Positions 55,701-63,664 of a stretch of 64,000 nucleotides of DNA are shown in pieces; the first letter of the stretch is position 1, and each line of letters opens with the position of its first letter. A program made the position numbers and the translations under genes. The notes under the pieces were generated by a model. The model worked only from the letters and a program-made list of their open reading frames with translations, made no database searches and was not told the DNA's origin. The DNA is taken from positions 1 to 64,000 of the forward strand of contig JBGPOS010000013.1 of assembly GCA_041488155.1 (NCBI GenBank). Reading direction: 5' to 3'. Source of the DNA: JBGPOS01 sp041488155. Its GTDB lineage: Bacteria > Chloroflexota > Dehalococcoidia > Tepidiformales > Tepidiformaceae.

Positions 55701-56663
55701 GCCCCCGAGGATGAGGGCGCCTGCACGCAGCCAGCGGGAGCCCCGCCAGCTGCGGACGATAGCGGCGAGGTAGAGCGGGGCCGCGGCGCCTTCGAACCAG
55801 GCCCCGTACCAGGCGGGCCGCAGCCCTAGCACCGAGCCGAGCGAACCCCAGGCGACTATCAGCGCCGGGATCGCCGTCACGTAGTAATAGCGGCCGTAGC
55901 CGCGGATGGCGAGAACGAGGTAGAGTGCCGCGCTTGTCGCAGAACCCCAGAGCCAGAGCAGGTCCGGCGAGACCTGTCCGCTATCGAGCAGCTGCGTGCG
56001 TAATGCCAGGAAGTCGACCGGCACCAACAGTGCGCCGAGCGCGAGAAAGACCCGCTCCGCTTCGCGGACGCGCTCCCAGCGGCGGATGAACAGGCCCGTA
56101 AGCAGGAACGCGACGGTGTACGCGGTCAGGATGGCGAACCGCGCCGGCCCGGTGAGGGTGCCGCCCTGGTAAGCCACGAAGATCAGCGCTGCGATGGTCA
56201 GAAGGAACGAGCCAAGGTAGAGAAGGATGTCGGCCTGGCGTTCGGCAGCCCAGTTCGCCAGCTTCGGCCCGAGCGGCGGGCGTGGTGGTCTGGGAGGCGC
56301 AGCTGGCCGCGGAGGACGGGGGATCGCCGCCGGAGCGGCGGCCGGCCAGAACGCCCTGTCCGCGGCGCGGAGTGGAATCGCCGCCGTTGGTCGATCGCCG
56401 CGCGACGGCCGGACCGTCAGGAGCCGCGCTTCCCAGGCGCCGCGCAGCCGGTCGTAGGCCGCGAGGCTCACGTCGCCACGCGCGTGCGCGTCAGAGAGGA
56501 ACTGCAGCGCCTGCGCTATCTCTCGCGTGCTCGCGGGCGACCGGTAACTCCAGAACGAGTTGCACCGGGGGCACCTGGACGCTATGTCAGCGAATATCTC
56601 GCCGCATGCTCCGCAGTAGCGCGGCCCATCCACTCGGGGTTCACCAGGATCATCGGTCGCCAT
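52710..56663 (-). CDS. Giant polytopic membrane protein with N-terminal zinc ribbon
   Basis: A 1317-residue protein. The N-terminus has a zinc ribbon (RYCGACGEIFADIASRCPRC) and a short helical region (ALQFLSDAHARGDVS). From about 165 on, it holds roughly 30 predicted membrane helices, many in repeating units of about 80 residues (for example WGAAAAATGAATIAFSWWG and similar). It resembles the large DUF2157/SCO7613-type membrane proteins. Function is unknown. GAGGA precedes the ATG. Confidence 0.75.
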   Translation of the reverse strand: MATDDPGEPRVDGPRYCGACGEIFADIASRCPRCNSFWSYRSPASTREIAQALQFLSDAHARGDVSLAAYDRLRGAWEARLLTVRPSRGDRPTAAIPLRAADRAFWPAAAPAAIPRPPRPAAPPRPPRPPLGPKLANWAAERQADILLYLGSFLLTIAALIFVAYQGGTLTGPARFAILTAYTVAFLLTGLFIRRWERVREAERVFLALGALLVPVDFLALRTQLLDSGQVSPDLLWLWGSATSAALYLVLAIRGYGRYYYVTAIPALIVAWGSLGSVLGLRPAWYGAWFEGAAAPLYLAAIVRSWRGSRWLRAGALILGGLALGFAHVAADHDHAQLPVADALAAAGLAIGLRFWRPWPVLLVLWPLVALTALTSAWAGADLGRDWWGPFAAIGGFGYLFAAQFDRPGRARRWGAAAAATGAATIAFSWWGQVLPNAAREPIPVAIGAVFAGSALAFARWRWQWREAAATLPALAAATALTTAWAVFDLGVEWWGLFAVIGAAGYLLLAHFDAPKFARRWGAAAAAMGVVMVAGTHAGQAHHDAARAALPAAYGTVLVGSVAAFLRWRWEWREAAALIPAAAALTGITASWAAFDLGPEWYGSFSAAAASGYLLLAAGDGGWARSWRRAAILAAIVAILVTHRVVAAPHHAPFALPTAYGLTLAAGLAAFVRWRWEWREGSAALPALMAAFGASLLWAGIAMPLQWMGAWAAGAALGYLVMAEFDVPMRTNWRVAATCSGIAGLAWSHGAALVPEAMQVQLPVTYGVLVVGSAWDAARRRDAGNLLLPPLVSGLGASIVWAVGATPRWWGFPVLVVAAALAVSERRWPKQALVRRMGWTYVVVLAIVPTLVSLKVHYDHPAFGIASQTATALLLFAAAWRARGGLVGLWVSALTPSARAAERSLLAGAGYAFVLAAGASVNGEAGIAGAERAWLFVGLAGLTWLLLAVTAARGQVERVFLLGPAATAASIIGASLAVPDPAIATAAFIAAAAGALTVAFSARLWTLAALSSAFAQLALWSAWRWSGLDLAFLPLGYVVFAAATWLGLWRVRRYDPSLTEAGAAIDYLSWVPWCISAIVAGGLLQHERLVIQPGEPLVRSREWAMATIVLASTASAIVVEGWRVRRRTVWVPATVGLLLAGLMAIGTAEPTNIQAYTATVGVYLVALPFTWRQTPEFFGRHMLAHEALMVVGVLFLVLPPAEQSFGADGTKFGLELMGIGLCFLALGFTLHARWLVPAGVLTYTGIAVRWLTSGSAEVPYWLLLGLAGTALIAIAVVLLAQRERWDRFKDHCARWWIEGGASEDLEPSSGRRAGGRP

Positions 56664-57004
56664 TGTGTCCTCGCGCGCCGCTGGTTCGCGGGCTCACGGG
56701 AAGCATCGCGCCTCCCTACCGTCGCAGGCAGACTACACCTGACCCATTCGAGGGGGACATACGACCCATTCTGCTGAGTCAGGTGGCCGGGTGCGCGAAT
56801 GACTGCTCCGCGGAGTGATGAAATAGCAGCCGAGCCTACTGGCGGCCCTTGCTGTCCCTTGGCGAATGCGGCGGTTGCCGGGTCGGTGAGAACGTTTTCC
56901 GCACGGAGCGACGTGATCTCGCCTGCTTCGACGGTGATCGTAAAGACCTGGATAACCCGCCGCGCCCTGACCGCCGCCTCGCGCCGCTACCTCGGCCGCG
57001 CACA

Positions 57005-57085
57005 GGTAGCCGCGGCCACCCGGGCCCGCCCTTCGATCGCGGCTACCCCGCCGCTCGGTAGCCGCGGCCGTCTCTGGCCGCTGTA
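57005..57085. repeat. Two GGTAGCC hairpin elements, one degenerate
   Basis: 57005 starts GGTAGCCGCGGCCACCC and then diverges. 57057 starts GGTAGCCGCGGCCGTCTCT and ends GGCCGCTGTA. Between them ATCGCGGCTACC is an inverted part of the element. Confidence 0.75.
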
Positions 57086-57142
57086 TTACTTCGATAGCCG
57101 CACGCCAGCGAACCGCCCGCATCTACCGCTTCGCCGTCGCGG

Positions 57143-57148
57143 TACAAT
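57143..57148 (+). promoter_or_regulatory. -10 hexamer TACAAT, 9 nt from the STAND regulator start
   Basis: TACAAT ends 9 nt before the ATG at 57158, so the mRNA is leaderless or nearly so. Confidence 0.45.
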
Positions 57149-57157
57149 CGGTCCCTC

Positions 57158-60037
57158 ATGGCCACCCCCGCGCTCCTCTCCCCACGCGAGACCGAGGTCC
57201 TCCGGCTCGTCGCGGGCGGCAGGACGAACGGACAGATCGCCGAAGCCCTCGTCATCAGCCCCGCGACGGCCGCTCGCCACGTCCACAACATCCTCACCAA
57301 GCTCGGCTGCACGAACCGCACCGAAGCCGCAGCCTTTGCCGCCCGTCTTGGCGCGACGGCCGCCACCCCGTCCAGGACCTCCACTCCCCACAGCGCGCGC
57401 GGAGTCTTTGTCGGGCGGGAGAAGGAGCTTGCCCGCCTGCGCAAGGCCTTCGATCAGGCCCTCGCCGGCCACGGCGGGCTGGTGATGCTCGCCGGCGAGC
57501 CCGGGATCGGAAAGACCCGCACCACCCAGGAGCTCGAGACCTACGCGAAGGTCTGCGGGGCCCGCGTCCTCTGGGGGCCGAGCCATGAAGACTCAGGCGC
57601 CCCGCCCTACTGGCCCTGGGTGCAGGTGGGCCGCCAGCGGGGCGCTGCTAACGACCCCGCCGCGTTCCCACTTGCGACCGCCTCGACACGGGGCGAGCTG
57701 GTCCGCCTCTTCCCCGAGCTGCGGGACACGCCCGGTTTCGTCGAACCGGAGCCGGTGAACGAGCCCCAGTCCGCCCAGTTCCGCCTCTTCGACGCCTATG
57801 CGGCTTACCTCAGCGCGGTCGCCGCGCGCGAGCCGCTGCTGGTCATCCTCGATGACCTCCACTGGGCGGACAAGCCGACGCTCCAGCTGCTCCAGCACGT
57901 CGCCCGCGAACTCCCGCGCTTGCGCATCCTCGTCGTTGGCGCCTACCGGGACACTGACCTGGACCGCACCCACCCCCTCTCGGAGGCGCTCGCCGAGCTC
58001 AACCGCGACCCCGGGTTCGACCGCATCGTCCTCACCGGGCTGAAGCGCGAGGAGGCGGACGCCTATGTCCGGGCGACCGTTCATGTCGAGCCGAGCGCCG
58101 CAGTCCTGGAGCGCGTCTTCACCGGGACCGAAGGCAACCCTTTCTTCCTCACCGAACTCGTGAACCTCCTCAGCGACGAAGGCCTGCTGACGAAGGACTC
58201 GCTCTCTGAGCTCGCCGTGCCTGCCGGCGTGAAGGAGGCCCTCGGCCGCCGCCTCAACCGCCTGAGCCCGGGCACGAACGAGCTCTTGCAGGTCGCCGCT
58301 GTCGCTGGCCGCGAATTCGCCTACGACACGCTCCGCCTGCTCGGCGGCGACCGCGACGCAGTCCTTCACCGGCTCGAAGAGGCGGTCGGAGCGCGGGTGA
58401 TCGAAGAGATGGGGCAGGCGGACCACTATCGCTTCACCCACGCGTTGATGCAGGAGACGATCCTGGGCGAACTCACAGCAACCGGGCGGGCCCGCCTCCA
58501 CGGTCAGGTGGGAGAGGCTCTGGAGAAGCGTTGGGGCGCACGCGCCGCCCAACACGCGAGCCGGCTGGCGCACCACTTCCTCGAGTCGGGCAGGCTGACG
58601 CCCGCCCACGCTGAGAAGGCCAGAAAGTACGCCCTCATCGCTGGGCGGGAAGCAGATCGCCAGTTCGCCTGGGCCGAGGCGGTGCGCTGGTACGAGGCGG
58701 CTACCGACGGCGTCGACGACCCGGACCCGGACGTCCTTCTCGCCCTCGCCCGCTGCGGCTTAGGCGCTTCCGGCACGAGCGCTGCGGAATCCTGGCGGTC
58801 CGGGGCGCGGCTCCAGCGAGCCTTCGACGCCTACCGCCGCCGGGGCAACCGCCTGGGCTTCGCCCGTGCCGTGGCGAGCGCCCCTCCGATGACTGCGATG
58901 ATCTATCCCGGACTATTCCTCGAAGCGATCGAGAACGCCGCAGAGGGTGACGATGAGCTGAATGCCACGCTCCGGCTCAAGCTCCGCGCCGGCCTCCAGC
59001 TCGCAAAAGGCCCGGACGCGACCGCCGACGGCCAGGAACAGCTGGAGGCAGAACTGTCAACGCTCGCTGATAGCCCCAAAGTCCCTGACGCGGCCGCAAT
59101 CCGGGCGTACCTGGGCGTTTGGGCGGCCGGCCGCCGGGCCGACCCGCTGGCCGCCTCCGGCTTCTACAGCGAGGCGGCGAACACGTACCTCCGGCTCGGC
59201 CGACTTGCTGACGCCTACGACGCCCTCCTCGAAGCCTCGAACACAGCCAACGTGGCGGGTGCTCTGCAAATCGCCGGCCGGAAGGTGGAGGCGTTGCGAG
59301 CCTTCTCCGCGGCCGGCCGCATCGCGACCGGTCTCGAAATGGCCGGGTACCTCGCCGCCGCGCTGGCGAGACTGCGCCTGTCTTCCGGCCCTGCTCAACT
59401 GGCCGACACCTCGGACCTGTTCATCTCAGGACCTCTCTGGGAGTTGATCGCCGGGCGGCCAGAGCGGGCCGTCCCCCGGTTCAAGCCGACGGCTGGCGTG
59501 CCGAGGCCCATGCTGGTGAGGGAATCGGCCCTTCAGGCGGCGGTGCTGCTCCACACCGCCGGCGCAGCCGCCGCTCTCCCGGATTTCCTGACTTGGCAAG
59601 AACTCTGGTTGCAGGGGACCGCGCGAGGCTGGCTGGCCGAATCTTTCTGCTACACCGCGTTCTTCGTCTTGGAAATGGGAGACGACGACTTCTGGCGCCA
59701 GGTGTGGGAAGAAGTGCGCCGGTGGAAGCTCAGGAGTGGGCCGTGGAGCGGGCTCGGCGTCGACCCCGGTCGCGGCTTGGTCGCCCTCCGCCTCGGGCTC
59801 GTCGATGAGGCCCGCCAGGCCTTCGAAGACGGCCTCGCATGGGCGGAGCGCGAGGGTTGCCCGGTCGAGGCCGGCCGCAACCTCCAGGGCCTTGCCGCCG
59901 TCGCCGAACGTCTCGGCGACCTGCCCGCCGCCCTCGCCTGCCTCGACCGCGCCGCCGTCCCGTTCGAGCGGTACGGCACGAAGTTCTACCTCAACCAGGT
60001 CACGGCGAAGAGGGCCGAACTGCAAGGCTGCCTCTGA
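57158..60037 (+). CDS. LuxR-type STAND ATPase regulator with N-terminal HTH
   Basis: A 959-residue protein. The GerE HTH is N-terminal (LSPRETEVLRLVAGGRTNGQ, about 7-62), whereas it is normally C-terminal in large LuxR (LAL) regulators. An AAA_16 domain follows: FVGREKELARL, Walker A GEPGIGKT (113-120), Walker B LLVILDDLHWAD (about 228-239). The rest (about 480-959) is a TPR-like helical sensor. Its target genes are unknown; the lipoprotein gene at 60177 is directly downstream. Confidence 0.9.
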   Translation: MATPALLSPRETEVLRLVAGGRTNGQIAEALVISPATAARHVHNILTKLGCTNRTEAAAFAARLGATAATPSRTSTPHSARGVFVGREKELARLRKAFDQALAGHGGLVMLAGEPGIGKTRTTQELETYAKVCGARVLWGPSHEDSGAPPYWPWVQVGRQRGAANDPAAFPLATASTRGELVRLFPELRDTPGFVEPEPVNEPQSAQFRLFDAYAAYLSAVAAREPLLVILDDLHWADKPTLQLLQHVARELPRLRILVVGAYRDTDLDRTHPLSEALAELNRDPGFDRIVLTGLKREEADAYVRATVHVEPSAAVLERVFTGTEGNPFFLTELVNLLSDEGLLTKDSLSELAVPAGVKEALGRRLNRLSPGTNELLQVAAVAGREFAYDTLRLLGGDRDAVLHRLEEAVGARVIEEMGQADHYRFTHALMQETILGELTATGRARLHGQVGEALEKRWGARAAQHASRLAHHFLESGRLTPAHAEKARKYALIAGREADRQFAWAEAVRWYEAATDGVDDPDPDVLLALARCGLGASGTSAAESWRSGARLQRAFDAYRRRGNRLGFARAVASAPPMTAMIYPGLFLEAIENAAEGDDELNATLRLKLRAGLQLAKGPDATADGQEQLEAELSTLADSPKVPDAAAIRAYLGVWAAGRRADPLAASGFYSEAANTYLRLGRLADAYDALLEASNTANVAGALQIAGRKVEALRAFSAAGRIATGLEMAGYLAAALARLRLSSGPAQLADTSDLFISGPLWELIAGRPERAVPRFKPTAGVPRPMLVRESALQAAVLLHTAGAAAALPDFLTWQELWLQGTARGWLAESFCYTAFFVLEMGDDDFWRQVWEEVRRWKLRSGPWSGLGVDPGRGLVALRLGLVDEARQAFEDGLAWAEREGCPVEAGRNLQGLAAVAERLGDLPAALACLDRAAVPFERYGTKFYLNQVTAKRAELQGCL

Positions 60038-60176
60038 TTGCGTCGGCCTGCGAAGTCGCTCCCGCCAAAGATACACACCCATAATCCACCGTTCGGTGGA
60101 TGGAGCCGAATGCCCCGGCCCAGAGACTCCTCCTTGAGACCAGCGGCGCCGCCGCTGAGGACAGAAGGAGCCTCCA

Positions 60177-60971
60177 GTGACCAGTGAGACCCAATCCACA
60201 CCCCGGCCCGGGAGCGTCAACTGTCGCCCCCGGCGCCCGGTCCGCCGCGCCATCGGCGCTATCGTCCCCGCCGCCGTGGCGCTGCTCATCGCCTGCGGCG
60301 ACAGCGGCGGCTCCACCACCGCTGCCACAAGCCCGTCGGTTCAAGCTCCGGCCGCAACGAACACAGAGGTGCCGGCCACAGGCACCAGCGCTCCTGCCAC
60401 TGCTTTCGTCCTGCCCGCCACCGCCACCAGGCCGCCCCCAACCCCCACCGCCGCAGCTGCCGAAGAAGTCTCGAACAGGTTCGGGCTGAAAGTAGCGATC
60501 ATCCGAAGCATCGCGCCCGGAGACGAGGCGAAGCTGACGCTACCTACGGATCCCGATCAGCTCGACCTGCTGGCAACCTACGATGCAATCCCCGGTAGCC
60601 AGCTGCTGCTGGTGGGAATCGCCGATGGAGTCTTGCTGTCGCCCGTGGACGTGTCAGTGGCAAAGGTAGAGCGCATCAAGGGGAGTTCCCTGGATAGCGA
60701 CATATACACGTTGACGATGCTTCAACTGAACGGTAACCGGGTCCTGCTGAGCTTCCCCGGGGACTCCACGCTCGCGGTCAAAGAGGGCGATTCTGTCGCG
60801 AGACACGCGGTGATCGCCCGGTTATCGCGACGCATGGATGGCGCCCCCGCGAAGGGCTACTCGACCGTCGTAGAACTGGCCGGTGGCCCGCTCGGCGGCA
60901 TCAGGATCTACTTCACCCCGGACCGGTGGGCCGGGGGACGCCCGTCCGCCTTCCTGGGGGCGAACAGGTAG
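60177..60971 (+). CDS. Putative lipoprotein, hypothetical
   Basis: A 264-residue protein with a lipoprotein signal (AVALLIAC, Cys40), a low-complexity Thr/Pro/Ala spacer (about 45-95) and a beta-rich domain (PGDEAKLTL, LLATYDAIPGSQ, LTMLQLNGNRVLLSF, VKEGDSVARHAVIARL). The last segment resembles the M23/lysostaphin end, but catalytic His residues are lacking. A GTG start with GAAGGAG was used. The TAG stop lies in a GGTAGCC-type element. Confidence 0.65.
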   Translation: MTSETQSTPRPGSVNCRPRRPVRRAIGAIVPAAVALLIACGDSGGSTTAATSPSVQAPAATNTEVPATGTSAPATAFVLPATATRPPPTPTAAAAEEVSNRFGLKVAIIRSIAPGDEAKLTLPTDPDQLDLLATYDAIPGSQLLLVGIADGVLLSPVDVSVAKVERIKGSSLDSDIYTLTMLQLNGNRVLLSFPGDSTLAVKEGDSVARHAVIARLSRRMDGAPAKGYSTVVELAGGPLGGIRIYFTPDRWAGGRPSAFLGANR

Positions 60972-60996
60972 CCCGCCGCCCCGGGCCGCCGCATGG
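60967..60996. repeat. GGTAGCC hairpin element, variant
   Basis: Begins GGTAGCCCGCCGCCCC and ends GGGCCGCCGCA, then ATGGGCTCGATCG-like flank. It supplies the TAG stop (60969-60971) of the preceding gene. Confidence 0.75.
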
Positions 60997-61113
60997 GCTC
61001 GATCGCCACTGCAACGCGCGTCGCCGACCTTCGAGCCGGCCAGGCGCCAGGGTCTCAGCGCCCGGCGGACAGGGGGCGTCCCATCCGGGACGCCCCCTGC
61101 TTTGGCCGCGACC

Positions 61114-61219
61114 CTCCGTTACACCGACACTCCTGCCACCGGTATCGGCGTATGGGAGTGTGGGAGTATCGGTGAAGTGGGAGAACCCCGACACCCCGAC
61201 ACCCCGACACCCCGATACC
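61114..61219. repeat. Octamer arrays, three arms
   Basis: Arms at 61114-61133 (CCGTTACACCGACACTCC), 61142-61173 (GGTATCGGCGTATGGGAGTG) and 61186-61219 (CCCCGACACCCCGACACC). The middle arm can pair with either neighbour. Confidence 0.85.
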
Positions 61220-61241
61220 GCGCCGGAGCCCCTCTCCCCGC

Positions 61242-61247
61242 TATAAT
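61242..61247 (+). promoter_or_regulatory. Consensus -10 TATAAT, 7 nt from the start at 61255
   Basis: TATAAT, CCCGGCC, then GTG. A perfect -10 hexamer this close to the start codon indicates a leaderless mRNA. Confidence 0.6.
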
Positions 61248-61254
61248 CCCGGCC

Positions 61255-62490
61255 GTGACTACCTGCACCGGTTGCGGACAGTCCTTACCCGACGATGCCC
61301 GGTTCTGCGGCAACTGCGGCACGCTCGTCCCCCCTCCCCAACCCATTCCCCCGGCCCCCGCCGCCGCGCCACCCTGCCCCTCCTGCGGCCAACCCCTCGA
61401 CCCGGGCGCGGCCTTCTGCGCGAACTGCGGCTTCCGGGTCGCCCCACCTGCGCCCCCGTCGCCCCAGCCAGCTTCATCGTCGCCCTTTGGCCCGAGCCGT
61501 GCCCCGGCTCCTCTCGCGCCCACGGTCGCCGCCAACTGCGCGAACTGCGGCACGCCGCTCGTCCGCGGTCCCGGCTTCTGCGGCAATTGCGGCGCACCCT
61601 CCCCCCTCGCCGGCGTTGCGGGCGGACTCGCCCCCGTCTCAGCCGGAGCGCCCGGACGCCCTCCGGCCAATCGCAACCTCTACTTCGCCGGCGCGATCGC
61701 CCTCGGCCTCGCGCTCGCCGTAGGCGGCTACTTCCTCTTCAAGGGCGACGGAAAGAAGTCCACCCTCCCTGCCGGCGCCCCCCAGGCCACAACTACAGCG
61801 GGCCCGCTGGCCACTCCGTCGGTCGCCGCTGGCGCTTCGCCTTCCCCTGCGGCGAGTCCCGCCCCCTCCCCTACTCCGTCGGCAGGCGCGTCGCCTTCGC
61901 CTGCCCCCTCGCCCTCTCCCCAGGGCGCACGCACAATCTTCTCCGACACCTTCGACAACAACGGCAACTCCTGGCCCGTGGGCAACTACACCGAGACCCG
62001 CCTCACCGGCAGCCGCCAGGTCTCCGGCGGCAAGTACACCTTCCAGGCCACCGTCCAGCCCAACGCCCTCTGGACCGAGGAACCGAAGATGAACGGCGTT
62101 GCCGACTTCACCCTTCGCACGGACGCCCGCCGCATCAACGGCCCCGTCAGCGCCATGTACGGAGTCAAGTTCCGTTCCCGCGGCGAAGGCATGTACCTCT
62201 TCGCCGTACGCGACGACCAGTTCTTCCTCGTCGCCTTCTGGGATCAGAAGGTCGCGCCCACCCCGTTGATCGACTGGACCACGACCACCGCCATCCGCGC
62301 CGGCCAGGTCAATCTCCTCGAAGTCATCGCCTCCGGCAGCCGCTTCACCTTTAACGTCAACGGCCAGAAAGTCGGCGAAATCAGCGACACCCGGCTCCCG
62401 AACGGCAACGCCGGCGTCGCCATGGCGCTCTTCAACCCCGGCGACTCCGCCCTCTTCGAATACGACAACTTCACCATGACCGCACCTTAG
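61255..62490 (+). CDS. Triple zinc-ribbon membrane protein with extracytoplasmic lectin-like domain
   Basis: A 411-residue protein. Three cytosolic zinc ribbons (each CxxCG...FCxNCG, near 4-22, 42-60 and 100-118) precede one membrane helix (YFAGAIALGLALAVGGYFLF, about 142-161). A Ser/Pro/Ala spacer (about 172-220) follows, then a beta-sandwich domain (SDTFDNNGNSWPVG to the end) like concanavalin-type or DUF1080 domains that bind sugars. The leaderless GTG start is backed by TATAAT. Confidence 0.8.
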   Translation: MTTCTGCGQSLPDDARFCGNCGTLVPPPQPIPPAPAAAPPCPSCGQPLDPGAAFCANCGFRVAPPAPPSPQPASSSPFGPSRAPAPLAPTVAANCANCGTPLVRGPGFCGNCGAPSPLAGVAGGLAPVSAGAPGRPPANRNLYFAGAIALGLALAVGGYFLFKGDGKKSTLPAGAPQATTTAGPLATPSVAAGASPSPAASPAPSPTPSAGASPSPAPSPSPQGARTIFSDTFDNNGNSWPVGNYTETRLTGSRQVSGGKYTFQATVQPNALWTEEPKMNGVADFTLRTDARRINGPVSAMYGVKFRSRGEGMYLFAVRDDQFFLVAFWDQKVAPTPLIDWTTTTAIRAGQVNLLEVIASGSRFTFNVNGQKVGEISDTRLPNGNAGVAMALFNPGDSALFEYDNFTMTAP

Positions 62491-62501
62491 CCCGCCCGCC
62501 C

Positions 62502-62578
62502 CGTAACGGGGTATCGGAGTAACGGAGTATCGGTGTCGCCACCCACTCCGACACTCCGACACCCCGACACCCCGACAC
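62502..62578. repeat. Octamer array arranged as a long inverted repeat
   Basis: Left arm 62502-62535 (GTAACGGGGTATCGGAGTAA) and right arm 62543-62578 (ACTCCGACACTCCGACACC). It lies between two genes on the same strand, just ahead of the promoter at 62601. Confidence 0.85.
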
Positions 62579-62600
62579 GGGGGGCGGCGGGGTGGTGGGG

Positions 62601-62606
62601 TATAGT
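62601..62606 (+). promoter_or_regulatory. -10 hexamer TATAGT, 6 nt from the start at 62613
   Basis: TATAGT, GCGCCG, then GTG; another leaderless arrangement. Confidence 0.55.
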
Positions 62607-62612
62607 GCGCCG

Positions 62613-63449
62613 GTGCCCCTCTTCGAACGTGACGGCCTCACCCTCAACTACGAAACCTGGGGCGACACCGAATCCCCGGCCGTCATCCTCCTCCACGGCT
62701 TCACCGGCGACCTTCGCTCCTGGGCGCCTCACGTCGAAGCCCTCGCGGGCGACTACCGCGTCATCGCCCTCGACATGCGCGGCCACGGCCTCAGCTCGGC
62801 CCCCGACGATCTCGCCTCCTACACCATCGAAGCCTACGCCGCCGACCTCGCGGCCCTCCTCGACCACCTCGAAATCGACCTCTGCGCCGTCGTCGGCAGC
62901 AGCTTCGGTGGGATGGTCGCCCTCCAGTTCGCTACCACCTGGCCCGAACGCGTCGCCGGCCTCGTCATCTCCGATTCGTCCGCCGCCTACGACCACCCGC
63001 GCCACGCCGAACCCTACCGCGAGCGCGAGCAGCGCATGCTCGAATCGGAAGAGATCGTCCGCCACCACGGTACCGCCGAACTCGGGAAACGAGCCGCCGC
63101 CCGCGTCAGTGATCCCTTCCTCGCCGACGGCCTCGTCCGTCGCTACTCCCGCATGAGTTCCGAAGGCTACCTTGGCGGAGCCCAGGTGCGCCGCACCCGT
63201 GGCGACCTCCTGCCCGTCCTCCAGGACCGCCTGTCGATGCCCGTCCTCCTCTGCATCGGCGACCAGGATCCCGTCCTCAGTGCTACTGAGGTCATGGCCG
63301 AACAGCTCCCCGGCGCCCGCTTCGTCCTCTTTCGCGATTGCGGACACGGCATCCCCAACCTCCGGCCCGAAGCGTTCGTCGCCCAGATCCTTGCGTTCTT
63401 CAACGACATCGAAGAAGGCCACTCGATTCCCGTCCGCCGCACCGTTTGA
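62613..63449 (+). CDS. Alpha/beta hydrolase
   Basis: A 278-residue alpha/beta hydrolase with ILLHGFTGDLRSW, LDMRGHGLSS, nucleophile elbow GSSFGG (GSSFGG in place of the more usual GHSMGG), and the late DCGHGIPN His. Like 3-oxoadipate enol-lactonases and epoxide hydrolase-like enzymes; substrate unknown. The GTG at 62613 fits the -10 just upstream. Confidence 0.85.
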   Translation: MPLFERDGLTLNYETWGDTESPAVILLHGFTGDLRSWAPHVEALAGDYRVIALDMRGHGLSSAPDDLASYTIEAYAADLAALLDHLEIDLCAVVGSSFGGMVALQFATTWPERVAGLVISDSSAAYDHPRHAEPYREREQRMLESEEIVRHHGTAELGKRAAARVSDPFLADGLVRRYSRMSSEGYLGGAQVRRTRGDLLPVLQDRLSMPVLLCIGDQDPVLSATEVMAEQLPGARFVLFRDCGHGIPNLRPEAFVAQILAFFNDIEEGHSIPVRRTV

Positions 63450-63553
63450 TCGCCCAATCCATGTGCCGCCGGGCCGCCGCTGGTCTATACTTTGCGCTCG
63501 CGCCGCCTGCCAGCTTCCGGGTCCCGAAGGGCCGCAGCGCAAGGAGACGTCCC

Positions 63554-63664
63554 ATGAAGAAAGTGCTTGGCATCTTTGCCCTGATAGCTGCCGCCGCCGG
63601 CGCCCTCATGTTCTGGCGCCGCCGCAAAGACGACGACGAATTCCTCGATGAGGAACTGGAGTAA
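63554..63664 (+). CDS. Small single-pass membrane protein, 36 residues
   Basis: A 36-residue protein: MKKVLGIFALIAAAAGALMF as a membrane helix, a basic WRRRK stop-transfer and an acidic tail (DDDEFLDEELE). AAGGAG lies 8 nt before the ATG. Similar tiny proteins occur in actinobacteria and Chloroflexota; function is unknown. It sits 1 nt before the ketosynthase frame. Confidence 0.65.
   Translation: MKKVLGIFALIAAAAGALMFWRRRKDDDEFLDEELE

Larger units (their letters stand above)
56664..57157. other. Intergenic region with possible gene remnant and repeats
   Basis: About 500 bp. On the minus strand near 56820-56956 a frame reads VIQVFTITVEAGEITSLRAEN, like the end of a SnoaL-type or sigma-factor-tail domain, but it has no usable start. 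GGTAGCC elements, one degenerate and one with loop GTCTCT, lie at 57005-57085. The promoter of the STAND gene (57143-57148) is at the end. Confidence 0.4.

Noticed and set aside
56820..56956. SnoaL-like gene on the minus strand
   Set aside because: No start codon or upstream domain is readable; kept only as a possible remnant.
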